Source: Mycobacterium sp. GA-2829 (lineage in GTDB: Bacteria; Actinomycetota; Actinomycetes; Mycobacteriales; Mycobacteriaceae). Taken from it: a stretch of 64,000 nucleotides of DNA. The position numbers and the translations under genes were made by a program. Shown here one piece after another: positions 1 to 8,156 of the stretch. The notes below the pieces were generated by a model. It was given only the letters and a program-made list of their open reading frames with translations, ran no database searches and was not told where the DNA came from. The stretch is taken from the NCBI RefSeq assembly GCF_001499965.1, contig NZ_LQIT01000067.1, forward strand, positions 62,001 through 126,000, given 5' to 3'. Every line of letters begins with the position of its first letter. Position 1 is the stretch's first letter.

Positions 1-526
1 GGCGCCGGCCGCAGACCAGTCCTCAGCGCAGGCGAGCGACACCGACGAGGTGGCCGAGCTCAAGAGCACCCTGCAGCGCGTGAAGGCCGAGTACGACAAC
101 TACCGCAAGCGCACGCTGCGCGATCAGCAGTTGATCGCCGATCGCGCCAAGGTATCGGTCGTCAGTCAATTGCTCGGTGTGCTCGACGATCTCGACCGTG
201 CCCGCAGTCACGGTGACCTGGAGTCCGGTCCGCTCAAGGCGGTGGCCGACAAGCTCTCCGGCGCACTCGAACAGCTCGGGCTGACCGCGTTCGGCGACGA
301 GGGCGACGAGTTCGACCCCGCGCTGCACGAGGCCGTCCAGCACGAGGGCGACGGCACCCATCCCGTGGTGGGGACCGTCATGCGCCGCGGCTACAAGGTC
401 GGCGAGCAGGTGGTCCGGCACGCGATGGTCGGCGTCGTCGACACCGTTCCCGCGGACGGCGATACGCCCGACACGGCCGAGAACGCCGACGGCGCAGCCC
501 AACAGGCAGCAGAATCAGACAACTAG
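1..526 (+). CDS. grpE: GrpE nucleotide-exchange factor (5' end outside window)
   Basis: Cytosolic exchange factor that releases ADP from DnaK. The frame is already open at base 2, so the N-terminus lies to the left; 174 codons are visible before TAG at 524-526. After a short acidic, Ala-rich stretch comes the long dimerisation helix (YDNYRKRTLRDQ) and then the C-terminal beta domain with DEFDPALHEAVQ and RRGYKVGEQVVRHAMV, both typical of GrpE. A GTG at 50 could pass for a start but sits inside the conserved region. dnaJ follows after 32 bp and hspR overlaps dnaJ, giving the usual actinobacterial dnaK-grpE-dnaJ-hspR operon; dnaK should lie just upstream of the window. Regulation by HspR is expected from the family, but that promoter is not in view. 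Confidence 0.96.
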   Translation, partial: APAADQSSAQASDTDEVAELKSTLQRVKAEYDNYRKRTLRDQQLIADRAKVSVVSQLLGVLDDLDRARSHGDLESGPLKAVADKLSGALEQLGLTAFGDEGDEFDPALHEAVQHEGDGTHPVVGTVMRRGYKVGEQVVRHAMVGVVDTVPADGDTPDTAENADGAAQQAAESDN

Positions 527-558
527 ACAACGAGAGAAAGGTGAGGAGGTGACGCGGC

Positions 559-1737
559 ATGGCCCAACGCGAGTGGGTGGAGAAGGACTTCTACAAAGAA
601 CTCGGCGTCTCCTCTGACGCCAGCGCGGACGAGATCAAGAAGGCCTATCGGAAACTGGCCCGCGATCTGCACCCCGACACCAACCCGGACCCCAGTGCCG
701 CCGAGCGGTTCAAGGCGGTGTCCGAGGCGCACAGTGTGCTGTCGGACCCCGCCAAGCGCAAGGAGTACGACGAGACCCGCCGGCTGTTCGCCGGCGGTGG
801 TTTCGGGCGCGGCCGCTTCAACGGCGGCACTGGGGGATTCGGGGGTTTCGGCGGCGGCGACGGTGGGGTCGAGTTCAACCTCAACGATCTGTTCGACGCC
901 GCCGGGCAGACCGGGGGCGCCAACATCGGCGACCTGTTCGGTGGTCTGTTCGGGCGGGGCGCCTCACCGCGGCCCAGCCGGCCGCGGCGCGGCAACGACC
1001 TCGAGACCGAGACCGAACTCTCGTTCCTGGAGGCCACCAAGGGCGTGGCGATGCCGTTGCGGCTGACCAGCCCGGCGCCGTGTACGAACTGCCACGGCAG
1101 CGGTGCCCGGCCGGGAACCAGCCCGAAGGTGTGTCCGAACTGCAACGGCGCGGGTGTGGTCAACCGCAACCAGGGCGCGTTCGGGTTCTCCGAACCGTGC
1201 ACCGAGTGCAAGGGCAGCGGCTCGATCATCGAGCACCCCTGCGGGGAGTGCAAAGGCACCGGTGTCACCACCAGGACGCGCACCATCAACGTGCGCATCC
1301 CACCGGGTGTCGAGGACGGGCAACGGATCCGGCTGGCCGGTCAGGGCGAGGCCGGTCTGCGCGGGGCGCCCTCGGGCGACCTGTACGTGACCGTGCACGT
1401 ACGCCCCGACAAGGTCTTCGGCCGCGACGGGGACGACCTCACCGTCGCGGTCCCCGTCAGCTTCCACGAACTGGCGCTCGGCACAACGCTTTCCGTGCCC
1501 ACTCTGGAGGGGAAGGTCGGCGTGCGGGTGCCCAAGGGCACCTCCGACGGGCGGATCCTGCGGGTGCGCGGGCGCGGTGTGCCCAAACGCGGTGGCGGAC
1601 ATGGTGATCTGCTGGTCACCGTCAAGGTCGCGGTGCCGCCGAACCTCGAAGGTGAGGCCGCCGAGGCGCTCGAGGCCTACGCGAAGGCTGAGCGCGCAAG
1701 CGGATTCGATCCGCGGGCCGGCTGGGCGGGGGCGTGA
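559..1737 (+). CDS. dnaJ: Chaperone DnaJ (DnaJ1)
   Basis: Hsp40 co-chaperone that delivers clients to DnaK and stimulates its ATPase. The 392-residue protein has all type I DnaJ parts in order: J domain with the HPD triad at residues 38-40, a long Gly/Phe-rich linker (about 80-145), four zinc-finger repeats (CTNCHGSG, CPNCNGAG, CTECKGSG, CGECKGTG) and the substrate-binding C-terminal domain. The ATG at 559 follows a strong AGGAGG 13 nt upstream. Its stop codon overlaps the GTG of hspR by 4 bp (GTGA), implying translational coupling of chaperone and repressor. Mycobacteria usually carry a second dnaJ elsewhere; the link to grpE/hspR makes this the DnaJ1 type. Confidence 0.97.
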   Translation: MAQREWVEKDFYKELGVSSDASADEIKKAYRKLARDLHPDTNPDPSAAERFKAVSEAHSVLSDPAKRKEYDETRRLFAGGGFGRGRFNGGTGGFGGFGGGDGGVEFNLNDLFDAAGQTGGANIGDLFGGLFGRGASPRPSRPRRGNDLETETELSFLEATKGVAMPLRLTSPAPCTNCHGSGARPGTSPKVCPNCNGAGVVNRNQGAFGFSEPCTECKGSGSIIEHPCGECKGTGVTTRTRTINVRIPPGVEDGQRIRLAGQGEAGLRGAPSGDLYVTVHVRPDKVFGRDGDDLTVAVPVSFHELALGTTLSVPTLEGKVGVRVPKGTSDGRILRVRGRGVPKRGGGHGDLLVTVKVAVPPNLEGEAAEALEAYAKAERASGFDPRAGWAGA

Positions 1738-2129
1738 CGATGGCGGCCAAACGTAACGAGGAAGCACGCACCTTCCTGATCTCGGTGGCCGCGGAGCTGG
1801 CCGGTATGCATGCGCAGACCCTGCGCACGTACGACCGGCTCGGCCTGGTCAGCCCGCAGCGCACCTCCGGCGGCGGCAGGCGCTACTCCGAACGCGACGT
1901 CGACCTGCTCCGCGAGGTGCAGCGGCTGTCGCAGGACGAGGGCGTCAACCTCGCCGGAATCAAACGGATCATCGAACTGACCAACCAGGTCGAGGCGCTG
2001 CAGGCCCGCGTCAAGGAACTGGTCCGCGAAGTCGAGGACCTGCGCGCCAACCAGCGCCGCGACCTCGCGGTGCCCACCAAGAGCACCGCGCTGGTGGTGT
2101 GGCAGCCGCGGCGCGGCCGCGACCGCTAG
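1734..2129 (+). CDS. hspR: Heat-shock repressor HspR (MerR family)
   Basis: MerR-type repressor of dnaK and clpB heat-shock operons; in the known systems DnaK acts as its co-repressor. The 131-residue protein has an N-terminal winged helix (SVAAELAGMHAQTLRTYDRL, then GGGRRYSERDVDLL), a coiled coil around LTNQVEALQARVKELV and a short tail that is hydrophobic near its end (STALVVW). The GTG start at 1734 overlaps the dnaJ stop; an in-frame ATG at 1740 is an alternative. A matching HAIR operator lies upstream of clpB at 9894-9914 in this window, which supports the assignment. Its stop TAG shares the palindromic CTAG (2126-2129) with the stop of the convergent epimerase gene. Confidence 0.96.
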   Translation: MTMAAKRNEEARTFLISVAAELAGMHAQTLRTYDRLGLVSPQRTSGGGRRYSERDVDLLREVQRLSQDEGVNLAGIKRIIELTNQVEALQARVKELVREVEDLRANQRRDLAVPTKSTALVVWQPRRGRDR

Positions 2130-3028
2130 ACGACGCTGATCGAGAACCGGCTCGTCGCGGGTGCGCCGGGTTCGGCGACCCGGTAGGTCTCGCGGCGCAG
2201 CGCATCGGTCGGCGCGGCCATCGGCTCGACGGCCACCAGGTCGTCGGCGCCCGGGGCGAACAGCTGCGCGGCCGGATAGCCGGTGTGGAATCGCATCTCG
2301 ATGCGGCGGTCACCGCCGGACAGCGTGAACACCGCACCGTCGGCGACCTCGTCGAACCCGTCGTCGAGTTCGGTGTCGCCCAGCATCTGGCCGCCGCCCG
2401 CCCATGGCGCTGTGGCTCCGGTCGGGATGCCCCAGTCGTCCACCGGCAGGTGGCGCATCGGCGGCGTCTGCAACTCCCACTGTGCCCGCGGCACATCCTG
2501 CAACTGCAGATACGGGTGGAACCCGTAGCAGAGTGGGACCGCCGTGGTGGCCGTCGCCGTCACCGTGGTGTCCACGGTCAGCGTGCGGTCGGCCAGCGTC
2601 ACCGACAGCCGCAGGACGTGCGGGAACGGGAACGTCGCGAGCAGCCGCGGTCTGTCGGCCCAGTTCACCTCGGCGACAAGGGTGTTGGCGGTCTTCTCGA
2701 CCACCACCCAGCCCGGGTAGGCGCCGAGCACGCCGTGGATCGGCACCCCGTGCTCGTCGGTGCGTACCCCCGCGACCCCCGGCGTGAGCGTCACGATGCC
2801 GCCCTCGATCGGGTACTTGTTCGTGCTCAGCCGGTTGGCCCACGGGTAGAGGATCGGGATCCCCATCGTCTTGCCGCTGGTGATGTAGGCCTGCACCCCG
2901 CGGCGCTGGCCGAGGAACTCGATCTCGCCGTCGGCCAGCGAGGTGCAGATCATCCCGGCGCTCGGCACGTACGTCGCGGTCACCGAGGACGAGGGGTCGT
3001 GCAGGGTGACTGGGAGGTGTTCGGCCAC
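2126..3028 (-). CDS. Aldose 1-epimerase family protein
   Basis: Probable cytosolic mutarotase interconverting alpha and beta anomers of a hexose or hexose phosphate. The 300-residue beta-sandwich protein shows the family marks: NRLSTNKYP near the N-terminal third, the catalytic-His segment CYGFHPYLQL in the middle and the C-terminal VAVEPMAAPTDAL, whose Glu is the expected general base. No signal peptide is seen. It is convergent with hspR and the two genes share CTAG as their stop codons. Its start at 3028 (ATG) lies 19 bp from the end of the next minus-strand gene, so it may be the last gene of a minus-strand run that begins at 5229. The exact sugar substrate cannot be read from sequence. 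Confidence 0.85.
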   Translation of the reverse strand: MAEHLPVTLHDPSSSVTATYVPSAGMICTSLADGEIEFLGQRRGVQAYITSGKTMGIPILYPWANRLSTNKYPIEGGIVTLTPGVAGVRTDEHGVPIHGVLGAYPGWVVVEKTANTLVAEVNWADRPRLLATFPFPHVLRLSVTLADRTLTVDTTVTATATTAVPLCYGFHPYLQLQDVPRAQWELQTPPMRHLPVDDWGIPTGATAPWAGGGQMLGDTELDDGFDEVADGAVFTLSGGDRRIEMRFHTGYPAAQLFAPGADDLVAVEPMAAPTDALRRETYRVAEPGAPATSRFSISVV

Positions 3029-3047
3029 GCCGCCAGTGTGGCACGGC

Positions 3048-4214
3048 TCAGGTGGTGAGCGGGTCGTGCTGTATGCGCTCCGGCGGCGCCCCGCGGGCGA
3101 TCAGCGCCGCCTTGGTGGCCTCGGTCATCGCCGCGCTGCCGCAGATCAGGATCTGCCGGTCACCCCAGTTGCCGTACCGCGTGACCACCTCCGGGAGCCG
3201 CCCGGTCTGCCGGACGTGCAGGCCACGGGGTGGTGTGGGGTCGGGGTAGTCGGCGGCCCACGGCGGGTCGGTGGCGTACTCCGACACCGGCGTCACCGAC
3301 AGCCAGGGGTTGGTCGAGGCGATCTGCCACAGCGTCACGAGGTCGTACAGATCGCACGGGAACCGCCCACCGAAGAACAGGTGCACCCGCGGGTTCACCC
3401 CGAACCGCGTCATGTCCATGATCAGCGTCCGCAGCGGCGCGAGCCCGGTGCTGCCCGCGACCATCAGCACGTCGCCGCAGTCGCGGTCGACTTCCAGGCT
3501 GCCGTGCGGATTGGACATGCGCCACCGGTCCCCGACGCGGGTCTCGTTGACGATCGCGGTGCTGACCATGCCGCCGGGCACCGAGCGGATGTGGAATTCG
3601 ATACCGCCGCCGGGTTCGGTGGGGATGGCCGGGCTCAGGTATCGCCAGCGCCGCGGCCACTGCGGCACCTGCACGGTGACGTACTGGCCCGGGTGATAGG
3701 CCAGCGGCCGGTCCAGTTGCAGTCGCACCACCGAGACGTCCCGGGTGGCGCGGATGTGCTCGACGACGGTGCCGTCGCAGTACGGCGGGCCGTCCTCGGC
3801 CTCGGCCGCCCCGCGCATCACCCCGGTGGCCAGCGCGACGGCGTCGCGAGCCACCTCGTCGAGCCGCTGCGACCACTGCTCGTCGAGCCCGTTGCGCAGC
3901 GCTGCGTACAGCGCCTCACCCATGGAGTCGTAATGACGTTGGGCGACACCGTATTTGCGGTGGTCCCGACCGAGCTGGGCGAGGAACGCCACCGGCTCCT
4001 CGGCGCGCTGGGCGATCAGCTCCCCGAACAGCCAGGTCATCGCCTCGGCGAACACGGTGCGCTGGCGCGCCATGTCCGGCGGGAAGAGGTCGCGCACGGA
4101 CAGGTCGGCGGCGAACCAGCGGGTGTAGAAGTCGGCGATCAGACGGTCGGAGCCCCGACGGGGATCGACCGCGTCGCGCAGTACGGCCAGCGCGTCACGG
4201 TCGTCGAGTCCCAC
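3048..4214 (-). CDS. Flavohaemoglobin-like globin-FAD/NAD reductase (Rv0385-like)
   Basis: Two-part protein of about 388 residues: an N-terminal globin (FYTRWF, then DLFPPDM for the CD region, and the proximal His in GRDHRKYGV) joined to a ferredoxin-reductase module with a flavin site (YHPGQYVTVQVP, RYLSPAIP) and NAD-binding segments (VAGSTGLAPLRTL, ICGSAAMTEA). I chose GTG at 4214 because residues upstream are low-complexity Arg-rich and would overlap the preceding gene, which ends at 4231. The flavin motif is RYLS rather than the RxYS of classical NO-dioxygenase flavohaemoglobins, which fits the divergent type II group known from M. tuberculosis Rv0385. Classical NO detoxification is therefore uncertain; lactate-linked redox activity has been described for type II members. 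Confidence 0.87.
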   Translation of the reverse strand: MGLDDRDALAVLRDAVDPRRGSDRLIADFYTRWFAADLSVRDLFPPDMARQRTVFAEAMTWLFGELIAQRAEEPVAFLAQLGRDHRKYGVAQRHYDSMGEALYAALRNGLDEQWSQRLDEVARDAVALATGVMRGAAEAEDGPPYCDGTVVEHIRATRDVSVVRLQLDRPLAYHPGQYVTVQVPQWPRRWRYLSPAIPTEPGGGIEFHIRSVPGGMVSTAIVNETRVGDRWRMSNPHGSLEVDRDCGDVLMVAGSTGLAPLRTLIMDMTRFGVNPRVHLFFGGRFPCDLYDLVTLWQIASTNPWLSVTPVSEYATDPPWAADYPDPTPPRGLHVRQTGRLPEVVTRYGNWGDRQILICGSAAMTEATKAALIARGAPPERIQHDPLTT

Positions 4215-4230
4215 GTCGTGCGAGTGTAAG

Positions 4231-5229
4231 TCAGCCGGCTGTGCGCGCCCGTTCCCGCAGCGCAGCCACCGCGACGAGCGCCGCACCCGCCACCGCCCAA
4301 CAGACCGCGACCACGATCGCCGAGGTCGCCCCGGCCCCGCCGAAGTACGCCGTCGACCGCAGCAGCGTGGCCGTCGCACCCTGGGGCAGCCACTGCCCGA
4401 CCTCGCCCCAGCCGCTCGGCAGCATCTCCGGCGCGCTGTTCAGCCCCGACAACGGATTGCCCAGCAGTAGCGCCAGCGCCGCGCCGCACGCCAGGCCGAC
4501 GCGGCCGAACAGTGAACCCAGCCCGAGGATGGGCAACCCGCAGGCGAGCAGCCCGAGTGTCAGACCCGCCGTCACACCCCAGAAGTTCTGGTCGAACGAG
4601 CCGAGGACGTAGTACAGGAGCGCGGTGATCGTCCACGCAGCGACAACGCTGAAGACGACGGCCGTGGCCAGCCGGGTCCAGACCTCGCGGCGCAGCGCGA
4701 ACACCAGCGCGACGGCCGGCAGGATGCCGGCCAGGGTGATCGGCAGCGCCGAGGCGGCCAGTCCGGTGCCGCGCGGGTCGGCCGCGGGCAGCGGTGCGAC
4801 GTCCTCGACGGCGGGTGCCCGACCCGTCTGCGCGGCCATCCCCGTGCCGAGCTGGGTCAGCGCCTGCGCAACGGCCGGACTGCCACCCGAGGCGATGAGC
4901 AGGCGTGGTCCGTCGGGGCCGAGGGAGAGGCCGCCGTAGACGTGGCGGTCAGCGATGGCCTCGCGCAGCTGCTGTTCGCCCGGGTAGTAGGTGACCGCGA
5001 ACGCGCCCGGCGCCCGCTCGTCGAGCATCGCCGCGACCTGCCCGTTGGCGGCCTGCGGTCCGGCGACGCCGATCGGGACGTCGTGCGGCCCGGATTTGGC
5101 CGCGGGCAGCGCGAACGCGAGCGCGACGATCGCGATCACCGCGCACAGTGCGACGACGATGCCTGCGGCACGGGCGGCCGGCGGCGGTTCGTGGCGGGTG
5201 GCCGCGTGAGGGGATGACGTCGTTGTCAT
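4231..5229 (-). CDS. Integral membrane protein, ABC-2/YhgE-Pip-like
   Basis: The 332-residue protein has one N-terminal membrane helix (about 22-44), an extracytoplasmic region of roughly 110 residues, and then about five closely spaced helices from residue 165 on. This shape matches the ABC-2-type/YhgE-Pip membrane family, whose members are tied to export or phage-receptor functions; no transported substrate can be named. The ATG at 5229 is preceded by AAGGAG. It diverges from a TetR regulator at 5328, and the 98-bp gap carries TTGAA/TTTCA palindromes, so control by that regulator is likely. The flavohaemoglobin-like gene starts 16 bp downstream and is probably cotranscribed. Confidence 0.72.
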   Translation of the reverse strand: MTTTSSPHAATRHEPPPAARAAGIVVALCAVIAIVALAFALPAAKSGPHDVPIGVAGPQAANGQVAAMLDERAPGAFAVTYYPGEQQLREAIADRHVYGGLSLGPDGPRLLIASGGSPAVAQALTQLGTGMAAQTGRAPAVEDVAPLPAADPRGTGLAASALPITLAGILPAVALVFALRREVWTRLATAVVFSVVAAWTITALLYYVLGSFDQNFWGVTAGLTLGLLACGLPILGLGSLFGRVGLACGAALALLLGNPLSGLNSAPEMLPSGWGEVGQWLPQGATATLLRSTAYFGGAGATSAIVVAVCWAVAGAALVAVAALRERARTAG

Positions 5230-5240
5230 GGCCCGCTCCT

Positions 5241-5310
5241 TTTCACTCGGTGTTGAAATCTTCCGGCACGAGCGTATGCCTGCCGCGGGTTTTATTCAAT
5301 AGCAGTTGAA
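5241..5310. promoter_or_regulatory. Probable TetR operators between divergent genes
   Basis: The gap between the membrane-protein gene and the TetR gene holds two palindromes: TTTCA-N8-TGAAA at 5241-5258 and TTCAA-N6-TTGAA at 5295-5310. The region is strikingly AT-rich for this genome. Position next to both starts fits autoregulation and control of the divergent gene. This is an inference from symmetry alone. Confidence 0.5.
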
Positions 5311-5327
5311 AATGATACTGTCGTCGT

Positions 5328-5954
5328 ATGCCCTCACCTGCGAAGACGACCCGCCGCCGTGGCCGCCGCCAGGGGGAGCCGGTGTCCCGGGAGGCCGTGC
5401 TCGCTGCCGCCAAGAAACGGTTCGCGGTCGACGGCTATGAACGCACCACGCTGCGCGCCATCGCCGACGACGCGCACGTCGACCCGTCGATGGTGCTGTA
5501 CCTGTTCGGTTCGAAGCTCGACCTGTTCCGCGAGTCGCTGCGGCTGATCCTCGACCCGGAGCGGCTCGTCGAGGCGTTGTCGGCGGCGGGCGACGACGTG
5601 GGCACCCGGATGGTGCGGGTGTATCTGCAGATCTGGGAGTCGCCGGAGACCGGACCGAGCATGGTCGTGATGCTGCAGTCGGCCACCTCCAACAGCGAGG
5701 CGCACGAGGCGTTCCGCAGTTTCATGCAGACCTACGTGCTCACCGCGGTCTCCGGGGTGCTCGGCGGCGACGACACCGCGCGACTGCGCGCGATGCTGGC
5801 CGCCACCACCCTCGTCGGCACCGCGATGCTGCGTTACGTGATGAAGATCCCGCCGCTGGCCACGCTGCCCGGCGACCAGCTGGTCACGCTGCTCGCCCCG
5901 ACCATCACGCGCTACCTGACCGCCGACGCCGAGGAACTCGGGCTGCCCGGCTAG
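5328..5954 (+). CDS. TetR/AcrR family transcriptional regulator
   Basis: One-component repressor of 208 residues. After a basic tail (KTTRRRGRRQG) the TetR helix-turn-helix is clear: AVLAAAKKRFAVDGYERTTL followed by RAIADDAHVDPSMVLYLFGS. The C-terminal ligand-binding helices are unlike any effector class I can name. It diverges from the ABC-2/YhgE-like membrane protein, with palindromes in the intervening gap, so that gene is the natural target. Its stop shares a CTAG (5951-5954) with the stop of the convergent GAP-family gene. Confidence 0.9.
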   Translation: MPSPAKTTRRRGRRQGEPVSREAVLAAAKKRFAVDGYERTTLRAIADDAHVDPSMVLYLFGSKLDLFRESLRLILDPERLVEALSAAGDDVGTRMVRVYLQIWESPETGPSMVVMLQSATSNSEAHEAFRSFMQTYVLTAVSGVLGGDDTARLRAMLAATTLVGTAMLRYVMKIPPLATLPGDQLVTLLAPTITRYLTADAEELGLPG

Positions 5955-6616
5955 AGGGCGTGAATCCCCTTGTACAGCACCAGGAGTCCGATCACGACGA
6001 GGATCACGGCCATCAGCGTGGCGTGATTGCGCTCCATCCAGTCCTTGAGCCGCGCGAGGGGTTCGTCGAGGCGCCCACCGGACACCACGTAGGCCAGGAT
6101 CGGCAGCGCCACAGTCGAACCCGCGACCACCGCGAAGTACACCACCGCCAGCCATACCGCATCACCGAGGCCGGCCGACCCGATCGCCAAACCCGCTGCC
6201 ACGCAGAGGAACAACACCTTCGGGTTGGCGACGGTCAGCACGGCGGCGGTGCCCGCGGCCTTGACGGGCGTCAGCGTCGTCATGCTGCGCAACCACTTCG
6301 GCTGGTGTGCGGAGGCATGCCTGCGCACGAACCGCACGATGCCGAAGACGACGAGTGCGGCGCCGATCACGATGCGCAGCCACGACGCCCAACTCGGCGG
6401 CTTCTCGAACCCGCCGATCGCGCCGGACACCGTCACGAAGATCGCCGTCAGCGCAGCAAGACCGATCAGCCACCCCGCCACGAACGCCAACCCGGTCGGT
6501 CGCGGCCGCGGCGTCTGCAGCATCAGCACCGCCGGAATGATCGACAACGGCGACAGCGCGATCACCAGGGCCAGCGGAATCAACTCGGCCAGCACCGAAC
6601 CCCAACTACCCGTCAT
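5951..6616 (-). CDS. GAP-family (Sap-like) membrane protein
   Basis: Small integral membrane protein of 221 residues with about six helices, beginning LIPLALVIALSPLSIIPAVL, a run typical of the GAP/Sap family related to LysE exporters. In mycobacteria members of this family take part in moving glycopeptidolipids or sulfolipids to the cell surface; which lipid, if any, is handled here is unknown. A central loop with RRHASAHQPKW is charged. It lies 18 bp downstream of the CYTH gene on the same strand and is probably the last gene of that run. The stop is shared with the convergent TetR gene through CTAG. Confidence 0.8.
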   Translation of the reverse strand: MTGSWGSVLAELIPLALVIALSPLSIIPAVLMLQTPRPRPTGLAFVAGWLIGLAALTAIFVTVSGAIGGFEKPPSWASWLRIVIGAALVVFGIVRFVRRHASAHQPKWLRSMTTLTPVKAAGTAAVLTVANPKVLFLCVAAGLAIGSAGLGDAVWLAVVYFAVVAGSTVALPILAYVVSGGRLDEPLARLKDWMERNHATLMAVILVVIGLLVLYKGIHAL

Positions 6617-6634
6617 GGGCGGAAAGGTAGCGCG

Positions 6635-7252
6635 TCAGGAGCCGTCGAAGTGGTTGCAGCCCAGCGTGTCGACGAAGGTGGGGCCCAGCAGGGCCAGTTC
6701 GTTGCGGTAGTCCTCGGCCCATCCGCTGAACGGGTGGAACGCCAGGTGCTCATTGCGGAACCGGTCGTCCTCGGACACCTCGGTGGTGCAGAACGACGGG
6801 ATCACCAGATCGACGACGGGGGAGTTGCGTTCGACCTCGGCGAGCACCAGGGGTGCGTTGGCGGCGAGGAACCGGTCGATCACCCAGCCGTCCTCGCCCA
6901 ACCACACCGAGGACCGGACCTTGAGCACCACGTGCTCGGCGCGCGAGACGATCTGCCCGGCGACGAGGGGATCGAGGTCGCGTTCGGCCTCGTAGCGGGT
7001 CCCGCCTGCGGCAGGGCCCTTGGCGGTCATGGTGCCGATCGCCTCGTCGCCCAGCGCGGCGACGAGTTCGGCGGGGGAGGCGTCCAGTTCGGCCGGCGCC
7101 GGGCCCTGCAGGCGGACCCGGACCGCGTAGCCGTCGGCGGCGAACAGGTAGGCCTGGGCGATCAGGACCGGGCTCGGGTCGGAGGCGGCCACCGCGGGCA
7201 TATCGCCGACGAGGAACTTCCGTTCGTACTCGAAGTCGCCGAACTCGGACAT
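6635..7252 (-). CDS. CYTH-domain protein
   Basis: The 205-residue protein starts MSEFGDFEYERKFLV, containing the ExExK metal/phosphate-binding signature (E8, E10, K12) that opens the CYTH triphosphate-tunnel fold. Further charged strands (RVRLQG, TMTAKGPAAGGTRYEAERD, VLKVRSSV, LAEVERNSP) give the alternating Lys/Arg/Glu pattern of the tunnel. Family members hydrolyse triphosphorylated substrates such as tripolyphosphate or thiamine triphosphate, and a few are class IV adenylate cyclases. The substrate cannot be told. I chose the ATG at 7252 because the longer open frame upstream loses family similarity. It lies 100 bp after the EspD-like gene and 18 bp before the GAP gene. Confidence 0.85.
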   Translation of the reverse strand: MSEFGDFEYERKFLVGDMPAVAASDPSPVLIAQAYLFAADGYAVRVRLQGPAPAELDASPAELVAALGDEAIGTMTAKGPAAGGTRYEAERDLDPLVAGQIVSRAEHVVLKVRSSVWLGEDGWVIDRFLAANAPLVLAEVERNSPVVDLVIPSFCTTEVSEDDRFRNEHLAFHPFSGWAEDYRNELALLGPTFVDTLGCNHFDGS

Positions 7253-7352
7253 ACTGCACGCTAACCCGATTGCGTTCGTTCCGGGGGCGACGGCGCGTTC
7301 GTGTCGGCCGGCGAGTTCCGCGCTTGCTTCGCAGACGATCCACGCGCGTGGA

Positions 7353-7817
7353 TCAGCGGTAGCGAGCGGCCAACTCGGCCGCGGAAGCGCCCGCTTCGTC
7401 GGGCGTCGGCAACCGCAGTCGGTGCCGCAGCAGATCGTCGACCGACGCCCGGTCCTGACCCTGGGCGCGGAACATCGTGGAGAACAGTTCGTAGGCCCCG
7501 GCGCCCGCGCGCTGTGCCGCCACTTGTGCAACGGCCACGATCTCTGCGGCGAGTTCGGTCTTGGTCAGTGCACGCACCGCGGGCGTCAGGTCGATGCGTT
7601 GGCATTCGCCGCCCAGCAGGGCGGTGACCGTGATGGTTCCGGACGGATTGGCCGCGACGAACGCCAGATCCTGCGCGGGGTCGTCGCTGTCGTCCGTGCC
7701 GGTCGGGTTGAAGGCGTCCAGGGCGTCGAGTTCGTGGCCCGCGTCCTCGTCGAAGTGCGGGGTGAACGCGTCGAGGGCGGCAAGTTCGTCGTCGTCGAAT
7801 TCTCGCTCGTCCGTCAT
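7353..7817 (-). CDS. EspD/EspH-like ESX secretion-associated protein
   Basis: The 154-residue protein has an acidic N-terminus with a repeated ALDAF motif (ALDAFTP, ALDAFNP), followed by a YbaB-like domain (NPSGTITVTALLGG, then TKTELAAEIVAVAQVAAQRA) and a C-terminal LRLPTPDEAGASAAELAARY. This layout resembles EspH and its paralogue EspD of M. tuberculosis, which support stability and export of EspA/EspC or EspE/EspF at ESX-1. Its ATG overlaps the stop of the EspC-like gene by 4 bp. With the EspA-like and EspC-like genes upstream it completes an A-C-D order. The Esp assignment is by my reading of motifs, without a database search. Confidence 0.78.
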   Translation of the reverse strand: MTDEREFDDDELAALDAFTPHFDEDAGHELDALDAFNPTGTDDSDDPAQDLAFVAANPSGTITVTALLGGECQRIDLTPAVRALTKTELAAEIVAVAQVAAQRAGAGAYELFSTMFRAQGQDRASVDDLLRHRLRLPTPDEAGASAAELAARYR

Positions 7818-8143
7818 GGTGCAGGTCGCATTCCGCCGTCGAGTTCGTCACTGGATTCGGAATCGGTCGTGGCGTACTGCGCGATGGCGGTGTGCAGGCT
7901 CGATTGCAGCGATGTCGACACGAACTCCATTGCCGCGCACGCATCCGCACGCGCCTTCTCGGCCTTGGCGGCCGCGCCGGAAGCGGGTGCGCATATGTTG
8001 CCGTGGCTGGTCGCCACAGAGGCCGCCACCCCTTGAGTCACCGGAGCGGCCGAAGCGATCTGACTCGCTGCGCCGCCCTGCTTGTCCGCAAGGTCCTGGA
8101 GATGCATTGGGTCGAGACGCAATTCGTCGAACGGCGAACTCAT
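7814..8143 (-). CDS. EspC-like type VII secretion target
   Basis: Small helical protein of 109 residues with an EspC/DUF2580-like layout: an N-terminal LRLDPMHLQDLADKQGGAAS helix, a central SHGNICAP segment that lines up with THGPYCSQ of EspC, and a C-terminal helix ending in Y90-A-T-T-D94, a match to the YxxxD/E export signal of ESX substrates. It has no classical signal peptide. It is translationally coupled to the EspD-like gene and lies 13 bp after the EspA-like gene, as expected for cotranscribed, coexported partners. The unusually Ser/Asp-rich tail after the YxxxD motif resembles other Esp substrates. Confidence 0.8.
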   Translation of the reverse strand: MSSPFDELRLDPMHLQDLADKQGGAASQIASAAPVTQGVAASVATSHGNICAPASGAAAKAEKARADACAAMEFVSTSLQSSLHTAIAQYATTDSESSDELDGGMRPAP

Positions 8144-8156
8144 CGAAGTCGTCCCC

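Noticed and set aside
3048..4379. A longer flavohaemoglobin starting at 4379
   Set aside because: The extra 55 residues are Arg-rich and overlap the end of the membrane-protein gene; GTG at 4214 fits the globin start.
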